Assembly (NCBI RefSeq): GCF_003576645.1 | Contig: NC_044917.1 | Location: 10,488,198-10,552,197 of the forward strand | Source: Ipomoea triloba | Taxonomy: Eukaryota > Streptophyta > Magnoliopsida > Solanales > Convolvulaceae | DNA: 64,000 nt | Direction: 5' to 3' | Shown: positions 56,363 to 64,000 of the stretch, piece after piece | How positions within the stretch are numbered: position 1 is the first letter of the stretch | Layout of the letters: every line of letters begins with the position of its first letter | Made by a program: the position numbers and the translations under genes | The notes under the pieces: generated by a model | Databases searched by the model: none | The model's input: the letters and a program-made list of their open reading frames with translations, nothing else | What the model was told of the DNA's origin: nothing

Positions 56363-56539
56363 GTAGACACTTTCACAGGCTATCATTCGATGATTTGACC
56401 TGACATTGTACATTTGTACATATAAATTATTTTTTTCTTTAGGCATGATGTGGAGACTTACCTATCAAAGTTTTGCCATTTTGCCCTTCAAATTAAATAT
56501 CATATATAAATAATAATAATAATAATAATTGATGAAGAA
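55317..56539. other. gene-free AT-rich spacer
   Basis: Poly-T/poly-A rich sequence with (AAT)n microsatellites at about 56329-56362 and 56509-56530. The frames near 55284-55601 have no recognised domain. Confidence 0.55.
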
Positions 56540-56556
56540 ATTGGGCTTAGGTTCAT

Positions 56557-59058
56557 TTTTTTTTTGAAAGTAAAGACGAGGTAATTCATTAATCAAGATC
56601 CAAGCTCAAAACGTGAGCAATGGAAGGAAAAGGGACAGAGAAGCAGTCTATACGGCCAGACAATGATAAGGATTCCCTAGCTAAACAGTGGGCAACCCTA
56701 TTCGCGGACCGTTTAGCAAACATAAAGCTTAAGTTAGTAAAACTAGAAGCTATTTTTCTAATGTCATCAAAAATAAGTTCAGAGATGAATCTAAATTGAA
56801 GTCATGAAGAATGCCATTAATAGCAATCTGGCAAGTCACTTTCCACATGCAAGTTGTCCAGGTGAAGGCTTTTAATCCACTTCAGGACTTCACGTATGGC
56901 AATAGACTCAGCTTCATCAGGTTTAAATAAACCATCCCACGGGAGGCGGCAGGCAGCAACAAAGTGACCTTCCAAATCGCAAAGCACATAGTCGAACCCC
57001 ATCCTATTGGTGTTGTGATCAAGAGCAGCATCTGTATTGAGTTTAAGCATTCATGAAGGTGGTCTGATCCAGTGAGCATGATCCAGAGACCTGTCAGTTA
57101 TAGTGGTAACAGTGGACCACTCAAACAAGTAATTTTTAGCATAGTGACAAATGAAAGAAGCCGGAAGGATATTATGATTCCAGATCTTTTCATTTCTGGC
57201 ATTCCATATCTTCCAACAAACAGAAATTAAAGCACAAATATCATCATCAGATTTTGAGGTGAAAATCTGCTCAAGCCAATCAAGTGTGGAGGTGGAAGTG
57301 TGATAGTTGATTCCACCAAGGATGTTCCAGCAGTCCCTTGCAAGAGGGCAACACACAAATAAATGGAAAGAAAACTCCTCCTCAGTGTTGCATAGCTGAC
57401 ATACATTCGGCACTTGAATATTTCTTGTTCTCAAACGGTCGTGAGTAGGCAGAGAATTGGAGCACAACTGCCAAAAGAAAGCCTTAATTTTTGGAGGGAG
57501 CATAAATTTCCAGGCTTTCGTCCAAAAGGGAACTTGAGTTGACTGATAATTGCCCATGAGAGATTTGTAACAGCTTTTCACAGTATAAACACCTTTCATA
57601 TCCTCCATCCAAATCATTTTGTCAGGCATTTTCGAGTCCGGGAGAGCCATCCAAATCATTTTGTCAGGCATTTTCGAGTCCGGGAGAGGGATGCTTTTAA
57701 TGCTGTCAGGCATTTTCGAGTCCGGGAGAGGGATGCTTTTAATGCTAATCAGATCTTCATGGTTGAACAGGGAGTTAAGTAGAGTGTCATTCCACCTGGG
57801 TTCTATGGGGTTAATGAGAGCTGAGACATTGATAATATTCCCATGAGAGGAGTTTGGGGATTGTCATTCTTTGGTAGCCACGGGTCACCCCAAACATTGA
57901 TAGATGCACCATCACCAACTCTCCATCTGCTTTTTCTTTTGATAGTAATTTGTGTTTCAATAATGCTACACCAAATGAAGGAGGGGTTACTTCCAAGTTG
58001 TGCATCCAAAAAATTGCTATTCGCATAGTATTTAGCCTTATAGGTTCTAGCAAGGAGGGAGCTAGGTTGATTAATGAGACGCCAGGTTTATTTACCTAGC
58101 AAAGCAATATTGAATTCCCGTATCTTCCTGAAACCCATACCTCCATGCTGCTTTGGAACACATAATCTCTCCCAACTCTTCCACCTGATACCTCTCGCTC
58201 TTTCCCTTTCACAGCCCCACCAAAAACTATTCATGATCCTTTCAATTTCCTTATAAAGTTCGATAGGTAGACACTCATGGCAAATGTAGAGATGACCTGT
58301 AAAACATTCTTTAGGAGTATCTCGCGCCCAGCTCTAGATAAGAACTTATGAGTCCAGCTTTTGATTCTTCCCACCACTTTGTCTTTAATGAATCACAGAA
58401 TTTCACGTTTATTTCTCCCAATTAGTGATGGTAAGCCAAGGTAGTTCCCATTAAGATTCCCCTCCCTCATACCCATGATGTTGCAGAATGCATGTCTTGA
58501 ATTCACATCAGTATTTTTGCTAAAGGTGAGGGTAGATTTGGTGAGATTGATTGTTTGACCCGAGGCAGAAGTAAAGGATTCGATGGAGTTTTTAAGTGTG
58601 ATTGCTTCATGAGCGGTAGCTTGGCAGAATATATAGCAGTCATCAGCGAAGAAACAGATTTGAAATTGACGGGGCACCTCTAGCAATTGCAATACCATGA
58701 ATAGAACCCTCCCTTTGACATTTCAGAATCATTAGATGGAAAATTTCCAGAATTAGAATAAAGAGGTATGGTGACATGGGGTCACCTTGTCTTAACCCTC
58801 TCCCTGGACTAACAGATCCGATAGCTCTACCCTCAAGAAGGAGTGTATAAGATACTGAAGAGATCATTTCGCGAACCAAACTGACAATGTGATTAGAGAA
58901 ACCAAGTTTTGAGATAACCATTAGAAGGAAGTCCCAGTTTACCCTGTCAAAGGCTTTACTCATGTCCATTTTGATTCCAACATAACCCATCCTTTCCCTG
59001 AGTTTTCCTTTTAAGATAATGGTTGAGTTCGAAAGCTAGCATGATGTTGTCAGAATCC
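56557..59058 (-). mobile_element. 5'-truncated L1-type LINE with 17-bp target-site duplication
   Basis: attgggcttaggttcat flanks the element at 56540-56556 and 59059-59075, and the low-coordinate end carries the short A-tail (T-run at 56556-56565 on plus). Read on the minus strand, broken frames encode reverse transcriptase (KMDMSKAFDRVNWDFL, GRGLRQGDPMSPYLFIL, FADDCYIFC), the zinc-binding region (YTVKSCYKSL, LPTHDRLRTRN, CQLCNTEEEFSFHLFVCC) and RNase H (LNTDAALDHNTNRMG). Endonuclease and ORF1 are missing. Frameshifts and stops make it inactive. Confidence 0.88.
57605..57746. repeat. two 42-bp duplications inside the LINE
   Basis: ccatccaaatcattttgtca restarts at 57605 and 57647; gtcaggcattttcgagtccg restarts at 57663 and 57705. 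Each offset is exactly 42 bases, adding repeated LPDSKMPDKMIWM text to the translation. Confidence 0.85.
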
Positions 59059-59075
59059 ATTGGGCTTAGGTTCAT

Positions 59076-60719
59076 AGAATGATTGAAGTCGAAGTCAGAA
59101 GTGGATATGTGGTAGGCGGTAAATTTTGACCTTAACAATGAATATAAGGTACATTTTTAATATATTAAAAATATTTTATTTGTGTATTAAATATATATTA
59201 TTTAATAATGTATAAAATAATATATTTTTAATATTTAAATAATATACTTTTAGTATATTAAAAATAATTTTTTAATTTATAATACTGTGTGGACTATGAG
59301 TAATACATTATTTGTGTAATGAATTTACATTATTTGATAATATACAAAATAATGTACTTCAATACTTAAATAATGTACTTTACATACACAAATAATGTGT
59401 TTTTAATATATGAAAATGCATTTATTTTATGATTCACACGGGTGGACTATGATCCATATAATAATGAGTAGTGTTAGGCCTAGGGGACTAAGGAAAGCTG
59501 TAGGCTGGGCCTAAGAAGGTTGGGGGAGTTCAAATTAGGCGGTGGAAAGTTTAGGTGTTGGAGTGTAAAGGTTGAGGATAAGAGGTGCAAAGTGCAAAGA
59601 GCTAAAAAATTTGGGGGTCTAGACAAGAGAGACTTGTAGTTTGGGGTTAAAGTATAGAGAAGAAATTTTGGGGCCAACAGGTGAAGATTTAGGGAGTTTG
59701 GGGTGCAAATGGCAAGGAGGTAAAGAATTTAGAGTCCAAAAGGAAGAAACATAAAATCTAGAGTCTCAAAGTACAAAAGTGAGGAAAGGGGGGGGGGGGG
59801 ACCTAGGCCTCGTCTGACTAAGCAAGTACCCTATCGACTAGACATGTAGCGCCCTACGTTTGTGTACGATTGGCAATTGTAGGTGCATGCGGGCAGTTGC
59901 TGATCACTATGGGTCACATATTGGGAGGGCCACAACTATGCCGCTTGATCACAAGGCCTTTGGCACCTCTTATGATTCTTAGTCAAACAAAAGAGAGCAA
60001 ACCATTTTCTTCTAATCCCTTGTCGAATTTTTCTTTGGTTAATTATAAGAGATCTAACCGTCTAAACCATTGAACAATGGCATTGAATGGTCATTTTAAG
60101 TGGGACTCACAACTAATTTGGAATCAACGTGAATTTAAACTATTCTATGTGAAGAGATGGGTTTTGCATATTTATACATTCAAAATGGATAATGAGTGAG
60201 TGAAAATTAATTCCTTAAGTATACCTATAAAGTTGAAAAGATGGAGATTGAAAAAGTCTTGAAGAGAATTTTTTGGTCCACATTGAAGAAGTATGTGGAT
60301 TTAGACTAATATCAGTATATTTTTACATTTTAAAGGTTGTGAAATATATTGCTAGATGGCTCTTTCTTGCAAGTCACTCACATAGTTAATCGGGTTTCTA
60401 GATGGACTCAATTTACTCTTCATGAATCGGATAATGAGTTCATATGAAGCTGAAAATTTTGAATTATAAAAAAAGAGGAAAGTTACATTTTTGGTTATCT
60501 AGTTATACCCATGGTTACAGATTTCGTCACTGAATTATATGTATGAGCATTTTTAACCCCTAAATTATGCATGGAGGGGCAACTTTAGTTCTTGAAAGAA
60601 GAAATCAACCACTTTATTAAGTGATAAATTTGTGGTAGAAATAACGCTGAAAAATTAAAATCGTCACTTCATGTATAACTTAAGAGTTAAAATAGTTACA
60701 TATATAAATCAATGACTAA
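59076..60719. other. gene-free spacer
   Basis: AT-rich with repeated phrases around ttaatatattaaaa and aataatgta (59150-59420), a G-run at 59788-59799, and a MITE-like stretch near 60484-60716 whose ends (gttatctagttata; aaaatagttacata) are weakly inverted. No gene supported. Confidence 0.45.
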
Positions 60720-60990
60720 GGGTGCGTTTGGTTCGCACATGGGAATCGGAATGGGTATCAAATACTTGGTAATGGTAATGGGTTTTGGTGAAAGTATTTA
60801 ACATGTTTGGTAATTGGGTGGAATGAGAATGATTATTAATAGTTGAAGAAGAAAGGAGGAAGGGAGATGAAACCCTTATTTAATGGGGTATTCCAAACCC
60901 ATAGTAGCATTAACAAAACCTATCAACCAAACACAAACAATCAATTTCATATTCATTCCTTGTGGCTAAACCCACCAACCAAACACACCC
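60720..60990. mobile_element. Tourist (PIF/Harbinger) MITE
   Basis: 271 bp, starts gggtgcgtttggtt and ends aaccaaacacaccc, near-perfect inverted repeats, flanked by TAA on both sides (60717-60719 and 60991-60993). TIR sequence and 3-bp TAA duplication are diagnostic of Tourist MITEs. Confidence 0.85.
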
Positions 60991-60993
60991 TAA

Positions 60994-61350
60994 GTTTGTA
61001 TCACTAATATAACTAAAGGACGAAATATACAATTTAAAAAAATAAATAAATAAAAAATTTCTATTTTGGAGCCATTACCCAATCACCCACCATTCCAGCA
61101 CTTATTCATTCAGCCCTCTTCTGGACTCTCCCACGTGCCAACCAATACCAATCGTCAAAAATATATTTTATTAATTAAAAATTAACATGACAATAATTTT
61201 TTTAAAAAGAATTTAATAAATAAATAAAAAGAAAGAAACGAAATTCATTTCCATCAACAGAGATCGCTGATTTGCTGATCTCCTTAAATTTCGAGGGTAT
61301 AAATTTTCAAATCCACAGAGCTTCTAGGGTTTCTCTATTTCCGCATCTGC
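60994..61350. other. promoter side of the WIP gene
   Basis: AT-rich region leading to the WIP 5' leader; typical leader words ctagggtttctc occur at 61323-61334. No distinct TATA box is assigned. Confidence 0.4.
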
Positions 61351-61363
61351 AAAATCCACAATA

Positions 61364-61667
61364 ATGAAACAAAAGGTACGATGATCATTACTTTCTGCTT
61401 CCTAATGTTCATTTATTTCAGTTTGATTAGCTTCTCTTAAATTAAATTCCAACTGGTTTTGATAGATTCGATACAGTATTGGAGAATACTGATTTCTAAC
61501 TACTCTATTAAAAAAAAAGAGTTATCAGTTTTAGCGGATTTCAAGATTATGATCAATTAATCCTATGCCGGAATTTCAGTTGCTACTTATTGATCTTGAT
61601 CTGATTTTGATATTGAATTTCTGAGCTTTCTTCATCTGAGCTGAAAGTTTTGTAATTGTTGTAGTGA
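61364..61667 (+). promoter_or_regulatory. intron-split upstream ORF abutting the WIP start
   Basis: In the 5' leader ATG AAA CAA AAG (61364-61375) is followed by a GT donor; the likely acceptor (tgttgtag) ends at 61664. Splicing gives ATGAAACAAAAGTGATGG, a four-codon upstream ORF whose TGA stop (61665-61667) overlaps the A of the main ATG. Such a stop-start overlap could allow reinitiation. Splicing is inferred. Confidence 0.4.
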
Positions 61668-64000
61668 TGGAATTGGAGAGGGAATGTTCAGCTCTTGAAT
61701 CTGCGCAGGATAACGAAGCAATAAGCAATATAAATGCTGAAAAGTTGGATACTAATTCGGCTGAACAACAAGTGTCAAATAATGGATGTGGCGTGGCTGA
61801 GCAAAAGCAAATGAATGGGAAGGGAAATGAAGCTGTGGAGGAGGCTGGGGATATGCCTCCAGTTGTGGATGTCAATTCTACACCTATACTTTTGAGTACG
61901 AAAGGAAAGGGTTTGAGGAAATGGAGGAGGATCAAAAGAGAACCATGGATGGATGGGGATACTAACGTAGACACTAGCAAGATGTTGAAGAGGGGTTTGC
62001 CACATTCAGGTAATAATCCAGCGAAACCTGGGAATTTTTCTGCTGGAGTAATGCAGAAAAGTGAGGGATCTAATTCATCTACAGCTGCCTTTGTGAGGAG
62101 TCCTGGTCAGCTGCTTGATTGCTTTGGTGGAATTGGTGATACAGGGGCAGTTAATGGACCTGCTTTCATGGCTGGGACGGACTCGGAGAACAGTGAGGGT
62201 CAGAGCAGTAGGTCTTCAACTGCAGCTAGTGCCCCAAAAATGCGGTACACCAAACCTGTGGTTGAACATGGACGTGATAAGAGTTGGGTGAGTTTGAGCG
62301 GAAATAGTTCAGTTAATTCAGTTCAGCTTGGCCAAAAGGGAAAGAATAAGATGGAATCCAGTAAGAAACCTAGAGGAGAAAGGGACAAAATTGAGATAGA
62401 AAACTCTCATTCCAGCATGGAATCCGACTCAAGAAGCTCCAACTTTGTCTTTAGGGGCACTGATTTTGTGGCCAATAATGGGACAAAAGAAGGAAGATCA
62501 ATGAATTATGATGGAGAGAATAGTGATGAAGCTGAGGACAGTGTACGAAAAGATAGCAGCTACTTCCAGGCTAGTTATAGTAGGGAAAGTAATGGAGGTT
62601 TTGGAGATTTCTTGCAGGAGGGTCTAGCTGCAGAAGCGTCTTGGGAGGCAAAAAATGAGAAAAGTGAGAATCATGGCACATCAACAGATTTTGATCCTCT
62701 GGCTGAGTCTATCTTCACACTCCAGACTGCTCAGGAAGCACTTGAAAAAGGTGAGGTTTCCATCACATTATTGATTTTATGCAATAATTATGTAGTTATT
62801 ACCAGCATTGGCGATACATAGGGCATTCTTTCTGTTTTTGTTTGTTCAATCAAGTGGTATGTTTATCTAATTGCTGTGTGCCAACTGGTATGGTATTAGA
62901 TTTATTCATAAAGAGGAATTCTTTTTGGTAGTTGTTTGTGTTTACAACTTGGAGTCAGGACCGGTTGGATATTGATAGAAGTGAACTTGATAAATGGGTT
63001 TATTCTCAAGTATTAAGACTGAAAGAGTTTCAAATAGAAACTCTACTGTGAACATAAAGTCTACCTAATCCTTACATCTTGTGGAGCTGCCTGTTTTTGC
63101 GTAGTGCCATTTATTTACGCATCTGTTTCTTAGCCTTATGTTTAGAACATTTTAGGCTTGCAGTTATAAACATAAAATATTGTTTTGGTGCTTTGATGGC
63201 TTGCTGAATCTATTTGCTAGATTTCTACAGATTAATTCACATAATTCCATATCTATATTTATTGAAGCTTGCTGTGATGTCACAAATGTTTGCTTTGGGT
63301 TGTAAATTTAGATGTTTCTACTGACGTATGAGAAAGTGAACCATGAATTCGTGATATAAAATTTGACACAAATGGAGCAACAGTTTAAATTCTCTCTGTC
63401 CTTGCAAATTGCAACATGATTATGGTTTCTGATCAAAGTGATGGTTTTCTGCATGTTATTCAGTTCTGTTTAGTTATAAGAACTTGATCTCTTTGCAGAG
63501 GTTGAAAAATTTAAAGCACTGGGAATGGATGATGTTCTCTTTGATGATCCACTTGGGAATGGCAGTAGACCGTCGGAGTTCACTTCAGATGATCTAAATG
63601 ACCATGGACCAAGCACATCTGATCAGTGGCAATCTGGTGATAGTGTGCACTGTTCTTTTGACTCCCAGATATCTGAAGTGATTAGCTTGAAACAGATTGT
63701 GAAACTTTCTGAAAGCAAGCTTGTAGAGGCAAGAACCATGCTTAAGTTGAAAGAAGCTAAAATCTCTGAGCTCGAAGCCATTATAAGCAACAGCTCAAGG
63801 AATGAGGCTGGAAGCATAGAAACTGAGCTTGAGAGCCTTTTTAAGCAGAAACTTGAAGCTGAGGTTGAGTTCTTGGTAATATCAAAGGCAGTCAGAAATC
63901 AAAAAACTTCTGCACAAATTAGCCTCTTAGAAGATCAGAAGGCTCTAGCTAAAACCCAAGCAGAAATGGCAAACAAAAATGGATGTGCTCCAAAAAAGGC
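61667..64000 (+). CDS. WPP domain-interacting protein (WIP1/2-like), 3'-incomplete
   Basis: Coding exons 61667-62750 and 63499 to the window end, joined in frame (GAA AAA G|AG GTT GAA). The ATG at 61667 is chosen; the GTG three bases upstream is not a plant start. The product opens MELERECSALES and contains KGKGLRKWRRIKRE, both hallmarks of plant WIP proteins, then a long Ser/Asn/Gly-rich acidic region, and in the second exon a Lys/Glu/Leu coiled coil (QIVKLSESKLVEARTMLKLK, SELEAIISNSS). WIPs are KASH-type outer nuclear envelope proteins that anchor RanGAP and bind SUN and WIT proteins. The C-terminal transmembrane and KASH tail lie beyond the window. The gene appears intact so far. Confidence 0.82.

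Noticed and set aside
61664..61666. GTG as the start codon of the WIP gene
   Set aside because: The next codon is ATG at 61667, matches the family start MELE, and GTG starts are not expected here; the GTG also spans the predicted splice acceptor.

Overview
This window is nuclear DNA from a flowering plant, very probably a core eudicot. The evidence is intron-rich genes with plant-only families (a CRPK1-type kinase, an ENOD93-like protein, plant PEX5, CLC-f, PRA1, an xTNx TIR-NB-ARC protein, a WPP-interacting nuclear envelope protein), AT-rich spacers, and a typical plant load of Helitron, LINE, SINE, MITE and LTR-element remains. An asterid such as a member of Solanales would fit, but I cannot prove the taxon from the sequence.

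Layout. 1-2.5 kb: AT-rich flank with microsatellites and a MITE built as a chain of hairpins. 3.2-5.5 kb: six-exon receptor-like cytoplasmic kinase (+). 5.5-15.2 kb: gene-free, repeat-rich, with tandem duplications, a probable LTR-type repeat and clear assembly damage around single N bases. 15.3-24.9 kb: a Helitron-like element with a helicase lacking its Rep part, an eight-exon RPA1-like gene, then two divergent intronless genes that each encode two RWP-RK domains, ending at a textbook Helitron 3' terminus (hairpin plus CTAG) at 24936. 25.0-26.6 kb: a small four-exon ENOD93-like gene (+) whose TATA box lies directly against that terminus. 28.3-36.7 kb: complete 15-exon PEX5 (-), peroxisomal matrix import receptor. 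37.3-41.1 kb: LINE, CACTA, gypsy and copia remnants. 41.7-47.5 kb: complete nine-exon CLC-f-type chloride channel/transporter (-). 50.1-50.7 kb: intronless PRA1 gene (+). 51.2-51.4 kb: SINE with target-site duplication. 51.6-54.6 kb: intronless 994-residue TIR-NB-ARC-TPR-like protein (-). 56.6-59.1 kb: 5'-truncated LINE with a 17-bp target-site duplication. 60.7-61.0 kb: Tourist MITE. 61.4-64.0 kb: 5' part of a WIP-type coiled-coil protein (+), running off the window.

The host genes are unrelated housekeeping, trafficking, transport and signalling genes with no operon-like logic. The two most interesting points are the Helitron block with double-RWP-RK genes next to the ENOD93-like promoter, and a technical signature: at least thirteen tandem duplications of exactly 42 bp at unrelated loci (14.7, 20.0, 21.1-21.5, 55.2 and 57.6 kb). 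The shared fixed length points to an assembly artefact, which inflates several predicted proteins in frame.
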